64,000 nucleotides of DNA from Tissierella creatinophila DSM 6911 (GTDB lineage: Bacteria > Bacillota > Clostridia > Tissierellales > Tissierellaceae), in the NCBI RefSeq assembly GCF_001940565.1, contig NZ_LTDM01000032.1, forward strand, positions 1 to 64,000, in the 5' to 3' direction. The translations under genes were made by a program, and so were the position numbers. The notes under the pieces are model-generated. The model had not been told where the DNA came from. It made no database searches and saw nothing but the letters and a program-made list of their open reading frames with translations. Each line of letters opens with the position of its first letter. The stretch's first letter is position 1. Below, one piece after another: positions 33,628-41,781 of the stretch.

Positions 33628-33636
33628 AGTATAGCA
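33628..33636 (-). promoter_or_regulatory. Extended -10 promoter of mgtE
   Basis: TGCTATACT on the minus strand; the -35 region is weak. A start near 33620 would give a leader of about 147 bases that includes the small open frame. Confidence 0.45.
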
Positions 33637-33646
33637 CAGTTTTTTA

Positions 33647-33692
33647 ATAAAAATCAAAAAAATAGACTTAAAAGTCTATTTTTTTGATTTTT
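33647..33692 (-). terminator. Terminator between the selenoprotein genes and mgtE
   Basis: AATAGACTT and AAGTCTATT arms with flanking AAAAATCAAAAA/TTTTTGATTTTT form a long hairpin with T7 on either side, so it can work in both directions. Confidence 0.78.
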
Positions 33693-33694
33693 AT

Positions 33695-33751
33695 CTATGA
33701 CTCTTCACCACGAGCTACAAGTTTAGCTCTATAAACAGGTTTATATCCCTT
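33695..33751 (-). pseudogene. Remnant of a third HesB-like C-terminus
   Basis: Right after the stop of the second selenoprotein gene, and in another frame, the sequence encodes KGYKPVYRAKLVARGEES and a stop. This resembles that gene's own end (SKYRPKFVVLARKE). It looks like the tail of a third copy lost by deletion, or a duplicated 3' end after a frameshift. Confidence 0.4.
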
Positions 33752-33752
33752 T

Positions 33753-34049
33753 TTATTCTTTTCTAGCTAGAACTACAAACTTTGGTCTATATTTGCTATC
33801 CAAAAATTCTATCATAAACCTCTGATATAAACTTTCTAGCCCCTCTCCTATTACAAACTTATAGTTATCCACTTCTACTTCAGGCTCTCCTTCTTTAGGT
33901 TCTTCCAGAACCAATCCAAGTGTAGTTCCACCTCAACCTCTACCTGAGACATAGATTCTAAGTCTTTTTTTAACAAGTTCTATTGGGTCTTTTTTTTCTA
34001 GTATACTATCTAGTTTCTTTCTAGCTTCTTTGCTTACTTCTATAACCAC
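33753..34049 (-). CDS. HesB-like selenoprotein, second copy, Sec39
   Basis: A 98-residue HesB/IscA-like protein read through an in-frame TGA (33933-33935). The context is SGRGU-GGTTLGLVLEEP, where U marks Sec39, and homology continues past TGA to TAA 33753. HesB-like selenoproteins with a GUGG motif are known from Sec-using bacteria. There is no cysteine, so the usual CxnCGC set of A-type Fe-S carriers is missing and selenocysteine is the only chalcogen residue. The start is GTG 34049 behind GGAGTG. A SECIS hairpin follows the TGA at the same spacing as in the first copy. It is 31 bases after the first copy and probably cotranscribed. Confidence 0.85.
33898..33932 (-). ncRNA. Bacterial SECIS of the second HesB-like gene
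   Basis: After TGA come 20 bases, then GGTTCT, loop GGA, AGAACC. The loop starts with G and lies 26 bases from the TGA, within the known bacterial range. The third pair differs from the first copy by a compensated change (U-A in place of C-G). Confidence 0.8.
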
Positions 34050-34080
34050 AATATTCACTCCAATTCTTTATGATTTGTAA

Positions 34081-34365
34081 TTATTGTTTTTCAGGAGTAA
34101 TCATAAACCCTCTTCTAAATGAACTATTGTTATAATCTACAACAAATTTGTCATATATTTCTTCTAGACCGTCACCTACTATAAATGGATATCCCTCTGC
34201 ATCTATTATTAAATCTTCTTCTTCAGGCTCTTCCAGAGCCATTCCAAATGAAGGTCCACCTCAACCATGACCTGCTACATAAATTTTAAGTCGTTTCTCT
34301 GTATCTTTTGATTTTAAAACCTCGTCTAATTCTTTTTTAGCAATATCAGTTACTTCTATAACCAT
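34081..34365 (-). CDS. HesB-like selenoprotein, first copy, Sec35
   Basis: A 94-residue product beginning MVIEVTDIAKKELDEVLKSK, with KIYVAGHGU-GGPSFGMALEE around in-frame TGA 34261-34263 (U is Sec35). It continues EGYPFIVGDGLEEIYDKFVV and stops at TAA 34081. The C-terminal half after TGA is conserved with the second copy, so readthrough is needed. As in the partner, no cysteine is present. The ribosome site AGGAGTG precedes the ATG. HesB-like Sec proteins are of uncertain function; a redox or metal/sulphur-handling role is inferred from the family. A promoter lies at 34404-34433. Confidence 0.87.
34226..34260 (-). ncRNA. Bacterial SECIS of the first HesB-like gene
   Basis: TGA, 20 bases, then GGCTCT, loop GGA, AGAGCC. 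Same geometry as the second copy with C-G in the third pair, a clear covariation between paralogues. Confidence 0.8.
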
Positions 34366-34403
34366 AATAAATCACTCCTATTTTCTAATATTTCTTATAT
34401 TAT

Positions 34404-34433
34404 ATTATACCCGGCTTTTATTTGTGTAAACAA
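34404..34433 (-). promoter_or_regulatory. Promoter of the selenoprotein pair
   Basis: TTGTTT (34428-34433), 18 bases, TATAAT (34404-34409) on the minus strand. Confidence 0.5.
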
Positions 34434-34490
34434 TAAAGGAAAAGTGAGTATAAATATAAGGTAGAGGAACTTAGTTACAATAAGATTTGA

Positions 34491-34520
34491 AAAACGCCTA
34501 GAGAAAAATCTCTAAGCGTG
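34491..34520 (-). terminator. Terminator after the YvlD-like gene
   Basis: ACGCCTAGAGA and TCTCTAAGCGT pair (one mismatch) over loop AAAA; the minus strand then has TTTTTC. It separates the YvlD-like gene from the selenoprotein promoter. Confidence 0.72.
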
Positions 34521-34524
34521 TTTT

Positions 34525-34899
34525 CTATATTGCTCTTCCTGGCATTATTGCATCTATTACTCCTATAATTAAAGCTCCTATAATAGCTCCCACCATATTT
34601 ATATGGAAACCTGCTACTAAAAACTTTGTTACATAAAGGATAATTGCAGCTACTAAAAAACCTACAATCCCTCTACCAAACGGAGAAGCATCTACTCCTG
34701 TAAACTTTTGAATCAGATAGTCAAGCACTCCTATAACTACTGCTGCTAAGAGTAAGCTTCCTAGTCCATCAATTGAAAAGCCTGGAGAAAAGAATGCAGC
34801 AATTGCTATTACAAGAGAAGATATAACTACTCTTAATAATAATCTACTTAGGTCAAAACCTTTGTCTACATCTTTTTGTTTATCTCTTTTATCATCCAT
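34525..34899 (-). CDS. YvlD-type (phage_holin_4_2) small membrane protein
   Basis: A 124-residue protein with four membrane helices (about 20-38, 45-65, 73-93, 98-118) and a charged N-terminus (MDDKRDKQKDVDKGF). The GLGSLLLAAVVIGVLDYLIQ and GRGIVGFLVAAIILYVTKFL segments with a final GVIDAIMPG fit the phage holin 4_2/YvlD family, which is chromosomal and not lysis-linked. In Bacillus YvlD is in an envelope-stress operon. ATG 34899 has GGAGG eight bases before. Role here unknown. Confidence 0.7.
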   Translation of the reverse strand: MDDKRDKQKDVDKGFDLSRLLLRVVISSLVIAIAAFFSPGFSIDGLGSLLLAAVVIGVLDYLIQKFTGVDASPFGRGIVGFLVAAIILYVTKFLVAGFHINMVGAIIGALIIGVIDAIMPGRAI

Positions 34900-35212
34900 C
34901 AATTGTTCCTCCTATTTATATGCAATTTAAATAAATTTCAATCTTACAATATATTAATTTCCTAATTCAAATTTTTTATGTAAAATTACAATTGTAAATT
35001 ATTTACAGTAATTTTGTTTTAAATTATTTGCAATTTTTTTATAATATAAGTAGAAAAAGGTATAATTATATGCTACTATATGGGTATGATATAAAAAAAG
35101 CTTATGTTAGATAAAAAAATTTAGCTTTTCTTAAAACTCATAAACGGAAAGTTCTAAATTATAAAAGATAAAAGTAGATCTTTCCTATTGTTATAATAAG
35201 GAGGTTTTGTAT
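34900..35212. other. AT-rich intergenic region between divergent genes
   Basis: About 310 bases between the YvlD-like gene (-) and the DUF1858 gene (+). No open frame or RNA gene is visible. Runs such as TACAATTGTAAATTATTTACAGTAA are only A/T-rich. The ribosome site AAGGAGG of the DUF1858 gene is at the right edge. Confidence 0.5.
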
Positions 35213-35398
35213 ATGGAGATTACTAAAGATATGCTTATAGGTGAACTTATTAGAAAGAAGCCAGAAGCTGTTGAAACTCTAATGGAGTTTGGTATGGGCT
35301 GTGTAGGTTGCCCTGCTTCCCAAATGGAAAGCTTAGAAGAAGCTGCTATGGTTCATGGTTTGAATTTAGATGAGTTGATGAAGGCATTAAATAAATAA
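35213..35398 (+). CDS. DUF1858 redox-disulfide domain protein, 61 aa
   Basis: A small soluble protein of the DUF1858 family, first noted with hybrid-cluster proteins. The sequence [20 protein letters not shown] leads to a CxxC site in [11 protein letters not shown], then a helical end. The two cysteines probably form a redox disulfide or bind metal. ATG 35213 follows AAGGAGG by eight bases. It shares a palindromic terminator with the convergent glutaredoxin-like gene, and both are thiol-redox proteins, which may reflect linked roles. Confidence 0.85.
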   Translation: MEITKDMLIGELIRKKPEAVETLMEFGMGCVGCPASQMESLEEAAMVHGLNLDELMKALNK

Positions 35399-35400
35399 AG

Positions 35401-35448
35401 TAATATTAAAAAAGGCTTCCTTAATTAAGGAAGCCTTTTTTAATATTA
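35401..35448. terminator. Perfect 48-bp palindromic bidirectional terminator
   Basis: Arms 35401-35424 and 35425-35448 are exact complements with A/T6 runs on both sides of a GGCTTCC stem. The last three bases form the stop of the glutaredoxin gene. Confidence 0.85.
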
Positions 35449-35676
35449 CTTATCTATGCTTAAATCAATTTTGTTTTTGTCAAAACCTACGATTTGTTCT
35501 TCTCCTATTACTATTACAGGAACTCCCATATGACCCATTTCCATAAGTTCTTTTCTTGCTGCAGAATCTTTTTGTACGTTTTTCTCTGTGTATTCTAAGC
35601 CTTTTTCATCTAAGTATTCTTTTGCAAGTGTACAATAAGGGCAAGTACTACTAGTGTATACAGTTATATTTTCCAT
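35446..35676 (-). CDS. Glutaredoxin-like protein (NrdH type), 76 aa
   Basis: A thioredoxin-fold protein with the CPYC active site (VYTSSTCPYCTLAKEYLDEK), the cis-proline in MGVPVIVIGEE and the final GFDKNKID. Length and motif match the small glutaredoxin/NrdH family seen in anaerobes, which serve as thiol reductants. Ribosome site GGAGGAG. No ribonucleotide reductase is nearby. Confidence 0.88.
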   Translation of the reverse strand: MENITVYTSSTCPYCTLAKEYLDEKGLEYTEKNVQKDSAARKELMEMGHMGVPVIVIGEEQIVGFDKNKIDLSIDK

Positions 35677-35809
35677 TTTTCTCCTCCTATAGATTTCTTT
35701 TTAATTTCTTTTTTAAATTTCTTTTTAAATTTGCTATTATTAAATATGATACCCTATTTAAATCCAAATAACCAATTAAGATTTTCCTCAATTAATATAC
35801 ACTTCTAGA

Positions 35810-36175
35810 CTATAAGTGGGCAGTGTGTTCTAGACCTTCAACTAATAGATCTAAAACGTGCTTATCATCCAATGAATATACAATCTGCTTCCCGTGCCTT
35901 TTAAACTTTACTAAATTTAAGTTTCTAAGAGTTCTAAGATGATGAGATACTAGAGATTGATCCATATTTAGTAATTGAGCAATGTCACATACGCATAGAG
36001 GCGACTTGGATAAAATGTAGATTATTTTTAGCCTAGAACCATCTCCCATAGCCTTAAATATTTTGCTTAAAAGATCTAATCCATTTTCAGACTTTAAAGA
36101 CTCACTTATGTCATTTAATAAATCTTTTTTGGCAAAATGACCTATACAAACTTCTTTATCTTTTGTTTTTTCCAT
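35810..36175 (-). CDS. ArsR/SmtB family metal-responsive repressor, CadC-like
   Basis: A 121-residue winged-helix regulator. The core KAMGDGSRLKIIYILSKSPL is followed by CVCDIAQLLNMDQSLVSHHL (recognition helix) and the wing KFKRHGKQIVYSLDD. A CVCD metal-site motif in the third helix, a Cys near the N-terminus (Cys10) and DDKHVLDLLVEGLEHTAH at the C-terminus match Cd/Pb/Zn sensors of the CadC type. No efflux ATPase is next to it here, so its target may lie elsewhere or be its own gene. Confidence 0.84.
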   Translation of the reverse strand: MEKTKDKEVCIGHFAKKDLLNDISESLKSENGLDLLSKIFKAMGDGSRLKIIYILSKSPLCVCDIAQLLNMDQSLVSHHLRTLRNLNLVKFKRHGKQIVYSLDDKHVLDLLVEGLEHTAHL

Positions 36176-36189
36176 AAAATGCTCCTTTA

Positions 36190-37554
36190 TTATGATTTAG
36201 GTATCATTGGGTTTATAGGATAAAGTATTCTCCCTGTTTCTGGCTCTATATAAAGTAACCAGTACCCCGGCACTTCTCTGCCTTCAAACCATGTATTAAA
36301 TCCTGTCTTTCCAAGTTTAGGGTGTTCCTCTAAAGAAAACTTTCCTGGAATACCGTAGATGTAAAATTTAACTTTATCATCTTCATTATATAACCCAAAG
36401 ATATAATGTCCATATTTTCCTAACAACTCTTTAGGATTTACTTCATCTTCAAATCTATAGGATTTATTGTTTCCGCCTACTACATAGCTAAAATATGGTA
36501 AGAAACTCTTATCAGTTTCTGGTCCTTCTGCACCTATTTGCCACCAGTTATACCCCTCAAGGTTCATGGTAAATGGTTCACTATATGGAAAAAAATTTAA
36601 TATATCTAATACATAATCAGTTATGCTATTTGATTGCCTTGTCTTTTTATTATTCAGTACCTCTTTAGATTCATCTAAGATAATATTGTTTTCATATCCA
36701 AGTTCTGGTATATTAAATATTTCTTCCATTATCTGTTCATATTTTTGCTCACAAAACATATCTTCTGGAACTATAACATTAGAAGTTTGTTCTAGTTCCA
36801 CTTCTATGGCACTTTCTAATGTGTTTGCTTTGGGTATTATTTGTTCCATTTCTTCTGATGTAACTTCTATTTCCTCTATATACTCTATAGGTATTTGTTC
36901 TATAATAGGCAATTCTTCTTCTAGGTCTTTTTCTAAATCTATAGTTGTCTCTTCTCCTTGAAAATCCTCTTTAGATTCAAATTGTTCTTCCAATAGTATT
37001 GGGTCTGGTTCAATTTCTTCTTGAATTTGAGTTTCTTGTTGAATTTGAGTTTCTTCTGATATAAATTCTTCTTTTAGCTCAATTTCTTCTTGAACTTGAG
37101 TATTTTCATCAGGTTTGGATTCTTTATCTACAATATTATCTTCATACTGAATTTCCTTAGTTTCAACTTCTTCGATATATCTCTTTAGAATATTAGAGTT
37201 CTCATTTAAACTCTCTCCAAGTAATACTCCATTTTCTCTTCTTAAAATTATACCATCGATCTTTTCTAATGAAAAGCCTATTCTTTCTAATTCTTTGTAA
37301 TTTATATCTAATTCTGCTTTTCCACTCTTATCATCTTTTGTATATATCTTTCCTATGCTTTTAGCTTCCCTACCCTTTATCAACTCTATGCTATAAAAAT
37401 TTCCTCCTTCAGCACCTTGAATATTTACAGAAAAGTTTAAATGATTGCCCTTTAGTTCTAATTTCCCATGACCCTTTGGCTTTAAAGCTGTCATGTTTCC
37501 GTATTCCTTCTTAAATATAATGAATTTTCTAGTATACTCTAATCCTTTTGACAT
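36190..37554 (-). CDS. Uncharacterised protein with acidic repeat middle, 454 aa
   Basis: No family is recognised. The N-terminal part (about 1-115) is beta-rich and contains a KPKGHGKLELKGNHLNFSVN stretch. The middle (about 130-300) is highly acidic with repeated TQIQ(E/Q)E-type units (NTQVQEEIELKEEF, ETQIQQETQIQEEI) and is probably disordered. The C-terminal 125 residues look globular, with NFFPYSEPFTMNLEGYNWWQ and GYWLLYIEPETGRILYPINP. No signal peptide or membrane helix is present. It follows rsmA by 32 bases on the same strand and may be cotranscribed. A spore or structural role is possible but not shown by sequence. Confidence 0.6.
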   Translation of the reverse strand: MSKGLEYTRKFIIFKKEYGNMTALKPKGHGKLELKGNHLNFSVNIQGAEGGNFYSIELIKGREAKSIGKIYTKDDKSGKAELDINYKELERIGFSLEKIDGIILRRENGVLLGESLNENSNILKRYIEEVETKEIQYEDNIVDKESKPDENTQVQEEIELKEEFISEETQIQQETQIQEEIEPDPILLEEQFESKEDFQGEETTIDLEKDLEEELPIIEQIPIEYIEEIEVTSEEMEQIIPKANTLESAIEVELEQTSNVIVPEDMFCEQKYEQIMEEIFNIPELGYENNIILDESKEVLNNKKTRQSNSITDYVLDILNFFPYSEPFTMNLEGYNWWQIGAEGPETDKSFLPYFSYVVGGNNKSYRFEDEVNPKELLGKYGHYIFGLYNEDDKVKFYIYGIPGKFSLEEHPKLGKTGFNTWFEGREVPGYWLLYIEPETGRILYPINPMIPKS

Positions 37555-37586
37555 TAAAAAACCTCCCTTTAAACACGTTTATATAA

Positions 37587-38450
37587 TTATATGTCTAAGG
37601 GAGGTAAAATCTTACTAATCTTTACAAATTCTTCTAAACTTAATTCTTCTGCTCTAGATTTTGGGTCTATACCTGCGGTTTCTAAGGCTATTTTAAAATC
37701 ATCTTTTTCTAGATTAAATCCATAACTAGATAGTGCATTTAAGATAGTTTTCCTTCTCTTTGAAAAAGAGGCTTTAACTACTTTAAAAAACTGTTCCTTA
37801 TCTACTTCTGGGAGATCTTTCTTCATATTTAATTTTATAACTGCCGAATCTATCTTTGGGCTTGGCATAAATACACTCTTTGGTACTGTAAGAAGAATCT
37901 CAGGGTTTGAATAAAAGTTTACAAATACAGAAAGCGAACCGTATACTTTACTTCCCTCGAGAGATACCATTCTTTGAGCTACTTCCTTTTGAACCATGAT
38001 AGTAAGTGACTCTACGTTTAAATCCTCTTCTAAAAATCTAGCTATTATAGGAGTAGTTACATAGTATGGAAGATTGGCTACTACTTTTACAGGTCCACCT
38101 TCCATTTTTTCTTCTATCAAAGACTTTATATCTATATCCAATATATCACCATGAACTATTTCTATATTTTTGTAAGGTTTAAGCGTTATATCGAGTATTG
38201 GAAGAAGGCTTTTATCTATTTCTACTGCTACGACTCCTTTTGCATTTAAAGCTAGTTCTTCTGTAAGTGTTCCTACTCCAGGGCCTACTTCTAGCACATA
38301 GTCATCTTTTGTAATCCCTGCATCTCTTACAATCTTTTTTACAATATTTCCATCTATTAAAAAATTTTGTCCAAGACTTTTAGAGAATTTAAATCCATGT
38401 GATTCTATTATGCTCTTTAAATATTTAGCTGAGTAAAGTCTATTTTCCAT
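37587..38450 (-). CDS. rsmA: 16S rRNA dimethyladenosine transferase
   Basis: A 287-residue KsgA/RsmA enzyme that dimethylates two adjacent adenines near the 3' end of 16S rRNA. Motifs: SKSLGQNFLIDGNIVKKI, the SAM loop VLEVGPGVGTLTEELAL, the catalytic VANLPYYVTTPI and FSKRRKTILNAL. It overlaps rnmV by 11 bases, the usual pair. The order metG-tatD-rnmV-rsmA repeats that of Bacillus apart from yabE. Confidence 0.95.
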   Translation of the reverse strand: MENRLYSAKYLKSIIESHGFKFSKSLGQNFLIDGNIVKKIVRDAGITKDDYVLEVGPGVGTLTEELALNAKGVVAVEIDKSLLPILDITLKPYKNIEIVHGDILDIDIKSLIEEKMEGGPVKVVANLPYYVTTPIIARFLEEDLNVESLTIMVQKEVAQRMVSLEGSKVYGSLSVFVNFYSNPEILLTVPKSVFMPSPKIDSAVIKLNMKKDLPEVDKEQFFKVVKASFSKRRKTILNALSSYGFNLEKDDFKIALETAGIDPKSRAEELSLEEFVKISKILPPLDI

Positions 38451-38985
38451 TTTCCTTTATCTTTTCAACTCCTTCTATAAGTTCTTCTTTTGATATTCCA
38501 AAATTATTTAATCTACTTAAAAACTGTTTTGCATTTCCATACCCTATTCCAAGTTCATGACCTAATTTATCACGAAAATCTCTAGAGTCTTTACCCCCTG
38601 CTAGTCCTAATAAAACCATATCTTGTTTTGTATATATTTGCTTTTGTTCTACCTTTATAGGTTTAGCTCTTTTTATAGCTAGAATAATATCTTCAGGTTT
38701 TGCATTTTCTATACCTATATCGTTCTTTTTAGTGGTCTTATCTTGTGGTAAAAAGGCGTGCTTGCATCCATCTACTTGAGCTGCAATATCACGTCTTATC
38801 TTCTCTCCCATATAGTCGGGGTCAGTGAATATAATTATACCACGTCTTTTTGATAGTTTTTTTAAAGTCTTTATAAGTTCATTTCCATATCCAAATCCAT
38901 TTGTAGTTATAATTTCGGCATCTATAGCAGCCTTTACAGCTGCTACATCATCTTTGCCTTCAACTACTATAACTTCTTTTATCAT
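38440..38985 (-). CDS. rnmV: Ribonuclease M5
   Basis: A 181-residue Toprim-domain nuclease that finishes 5S rRNA maturation. The Toprim core shows VVEGKDDVAAVKAAIDAEII, FTDPDYMGEKIRR and the C-terminal helix region KDSRDFRDKLGHELGIGYGN. ATG 38985 is preferred, with AGAGGAAAC before it; six extra residues in a longer frame are unsupported. It lies between tatD and rsmA. Confidence 0.94.
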   Translation of the reverse strand: MIKEVIVVEGKDDVAAVKAAIDAEIITTNGFGYGNELIKTLKKLSKRRGIIIFTDPDYMGEKIRRDIAAQVDGCKHAFLPQDKTTKKNDIGIENAKPEDIILAIKRAKPIKVEQKQIYTKQDMVLLGLAGGKDSRDFRDKLGHELGIGYGNAKQFLSRLNNFGISKEELIEGVEKIKENGK

Positions 38986-39012
38986 AATGTTTCCTCTTTC
39001 CAAACTAAAGTT

Positions 39013-39777
39013 TTACTTTATATTAAATATTTCTTTTGTATTTTTATTTGTTTGAAGGGCTAAGTCTTCTATTGTCATCCCTTTAAGTTCTGCTATTAAA
39101 TTGGCAGTTTGTTTTACAAACATTGGCTCATTTCTCTTACCTCTATAGGGATGAGGTGCAAGGTATGGAGCATCTGTTTCTACTAGAAGTTTTTCTATAG
39201 GAATTATCTTAGCTACTTCTTTTAGCTCATCAGTCTTTTTAAATGTAACAGGACCACCAAGGGCAATAAAAAATCCTAAGTTTAAATACTCTTTTAGTTG
39301 TGCTCTATCACTTGAGAAACAATGTATTACTCCTCTAAGTCCTTCTCTTTCCTCTTTTAATATCTCTATTGTATCTTCATCTGCTTCCCTAGTATGGACT
39401 ACTATTGGCATATCTAAACGTTTAGCTAATAGGATTTGTTTTTTAAACCATTTTTTTTGAATGTCTCTTGGAGAATTGTCATAGTGGTAGTCAAGCCCAA
39501 TTTCTCCTATGGCTACCACTTTTTTATTTTTAGCTAAGTTTTCTATTTCTTTTAAAGAACTTTCGGTAATTTCTTTAGCTGAGTGAGGATGGACTCCCAC
39601 AACTGCATATATATTGTCATAAGTATCTGCTAAATTTACACTAGCTCTACTTGACTCCATATCTGCGCCTATATTTACAACTAGTTCTATGCCATTTTTC
39701 TCTAAGTTTTCTATCAAATACTTTCTATCTGCTTCAAACTTTTCATCGTCTAGATGGGCATGGCTATCTATCAACAT
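39013..39777 (-). CDS. tatD: TatD family DNase
   Basis: A 254-residue metal-dependent hydrolase. It keeps DSHAHLDDEKF, the GEIGLDYHYD loop, PIVVHTREADEDT, VIHCFSSD and LVETDAPYLAPHPYRGKRNE, the metal ligands of the family. It acts as a 3'-5' exonuclease in other bacteria. It follows metG by 30 bases. Confidence 0.93.
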   Translation of the reverse strand: MLIDSHAHLDDEKFEADRKYLIENLEKNGIELVVNIGADMESSRASVNLADTYDNIYAVVGVHPHSAKEITESSLKEIENLAKNKKVVAIGEIGLDYHYDNSPRDIQKKWFKKQILLAKRLDMPIVVHTREADEDTIEILKEEREGLRGVIHCFSSDRAQLKEYLNLGFFIALGGPVTFKKTDELKEVAKIIPIEKLLVETDAPYLAPHPYRGKRNEPMFVKQTANLIAELKGMTIEDLALQTNKNTKEIFNIK

Positions 39778-39807
39778 AATTTATCAACTTCCTTTAATTT
39801 TTCCGGG

Positions 39808-41757
39808 CTATGAAATATTTGCTCCTTGATTTAATTCTTCTAAAGTAGTTAAAAGAGATAGTTTTCCTGTTTCATCCTCTGCAGCTAGAATCATCCCTTT
39901 TGACTCTATACCCCTTAGTTTTACAGGTTTTAAGTTTACAACAACTACTACTTTTTTACCTATAAGGTCTTCTGGAGTATAAAATTCTTTTATTCCAGAT
40001 ACTACTTGTCGTGTTTCATCTCCAAGGTCTAATGTTAATACAAGAAGTTTATCAGCTTTTGGATGGTTTTCACAGTTTACTATTTTAGCTGTTCTAAGTT
40101 TTACACGGTCAAAATCATCTATAGTTATTAGTTCCTCTTTTTCTTCTACCATCTTAACTTTTTCCCCTTTTTCTAGTCTTCTTTTTTCTATAAGTTTATC
40201 ATTTGCATCTACTAATTTTTCTAATTCCTTTTTTATATCAAGTCTTGGGAATATTATATCTCCCCTTGAAACTTTTGTGCCCGCATTTAATATACCCCAT
40301 TTTTTAGTGTCAATCCATATAGCTTGATCTTCTATTCCAAGTTGTTCTCTGATTGTAGAAGATGTCTTTTCCATAAATGGTTTTATTAAAATAGATATAA
40401 TTCTAAGACTTTCACTTAAATTGTATAGTACAGTATCAAGCCTTGGCTTATCTGCTTCTTCTTTAGCCAATACCCAAGGCATAGTTTCATCTACATATTT
40501 ATTGGTTCTTCTTACTAGCTTCCAAATCTCTTCTAAGGCACGTGAGAAGTCTAGATGCTCCATATAATCCTCCACTACTTTTGAAGTCTCCCTAGCAAGG
40601 TTTATAAGACTCTCATCTATTTCCTCTACTACTTCTACTTTAGGTATTATGCCATCATTATATTTTTCTACCATAGTTACAGTTCTACTAACTAAGTTTC
40701 CTAAATCATTTGCAAGGTCTGAGTTAATTCTTTTTAAAAACTTTTCTCTTGTAAATGAACCATCAGTTCCAAATGAAAACTCTCGAAGTAAGAAGTATTT
40801 AAAACTGTCTATTCCGTATAGATCTATTATTGGCTCAGGGTAGATTATATTGCCCTTTGATTTACTCATCTTATCATCGTCAAATAAGATCCATCCATGA
40901 CCAAATACTTTTTTAGGAAGTTCTAAGTCTAGTGCCATAAGAATTGCTGGCCATATAATTGTATGAAATCTTATAATCTCTTTACCAACTAAATGAACAT
41001 CTGCAGGCCAATACTTTTTATAATCACTATCATCTGCGCTACCATATCCAAGTGCTGTAATATAGCAAGATAGGGCATCTATCCAAACATAAACTACATG
41101 TTCAGGATCAAATGGTACTTTTACACCCCAGTTAAAACTAGTTCTAGATACACAAAGGTCCTCTAGCCCATCTTTTAAGAAGTTGTTTACCATTTCATTT
41201 TTTCTAGAAACTGGCTCTACAAATTCCGGATTATCTTTATATAGTTTTAATAGCTTATCTGTATATTTTGAAAGCTTAAAAAAGTAAGCTTCTTCTTCTG
41301 CAAGGTGAGTTGGTCTACCACAATCTGGACAGTTTCCATCTACTAATTGTGCTTCTGCCCAAAATGACTCACAAGGTGTACAGTAGTGTCCTGAATAATT
41401 TGATTTGTAGATTTCACCTTTTTCAAAGAGCTTTGTAAATATCTTTTGAATTACTTTTTCATGTGCATCATCTGTAGTTCTTATAAATTTATCGTAGTTG
41501 ATATCTAGCATTTCCCAAAGCTTTTTTATATCTTCTACTATATCATCTACATATTTTTGTGGAGTAACTCCTGCTTTTTGTGCCGCATCTTGAATCTTTT
41601 GTCCATGTTCGTCAGTTCCTGTTACGAAAAATGAGTCATAGCCTTGTAGAGTTTTATATCTTTTTAATGTATCTGCTGCCACTGTTGTATAAGTGTGTCC
41701 TATGTGTAGATTGTCACTTGGATAATAAATAGGGGTTGTTATATAATACTTTTTCAT
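39808..41757 (-). CDS. metG: Methionyl-tRNA synthetase
   Basis: A 649-residue class I synthetase. Visible are [20 protein letters not shown] (HIGH), a zinc knuckle with [21 protein letters not shown], the [12 protein letters not shown] signature (KMSKS), and a C-terminal tRNA-binding domain (about 545-649) with [20 protein letters not shown]. Expression is controlled by a Met T-box leader directly upstream. It loads methionine on initiator and elongator tRNAs. Confidence 0.96.
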   Translation of the reverse strand: MKKYYITTPIYYPSDNLHIGHTYTTVAADTLKRYKTLQGYDSFFVTGTDEHGQKIQDAAQKAGVTPQKYVDDIVEDIKKLWEMLDINYDKFIRTTDDAHEKVIQKIFTKLFEKGEIYKSNYSGHYCTPCESFWAEAQLVDGNCPDCGRPTHLAEEEAYFFKLSKYTDKLLKLYKDNPEFVEPVSRKNEMVNNFLKDGLEDLCVSRTSFNWGVKVPFDPEHVVYVWIDALSCYITALGYGSADDSDYKKYWPADVHLVGKEIIRFHTIIWPAILMALDLELPKKVFGHGWILFDDDKMSKSKGNIIYPEPIIDLYGIDSFKYFLLREFSFGTDGSFTREKFLKRINSDLANDLGNLVSRTVTMVEKYNDGIIPKVEVVEEIDESLINLARETSKVVEDYMEHLDFSRALEEIWKLVRRTNKYVDETMPWVLAKEEADKPRLDTVLYNLSESLRIISILIKPFMEKTSSTIREQLGIEDQAIWIDTKKWGILNAGTKVSRGDIIFPRLDIKKELEKLVDANDKLIEKRRLEKGEKVKMVEEKEELITIDDFDRVKLRTAKIVNCENHPKADKLLVLTLDLGDETRQVVSGIKEFYTPEDLIGKKVVVVVNLKPVKLRGIESKGMILAAEDETGKLSLLTTLEELNQGANIS

Positions 41758-41781
41758 TTTTCTGCCTCCATTTTTCTATAT

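Noticed and set aside
33753-34365. Two frameshifted or nonsense-mutated HesB pseudogenes
   Set aside because: TGA is at the same motif in both, sequence after it is conserved, and both have a matching SECIS hairpin with covariation.
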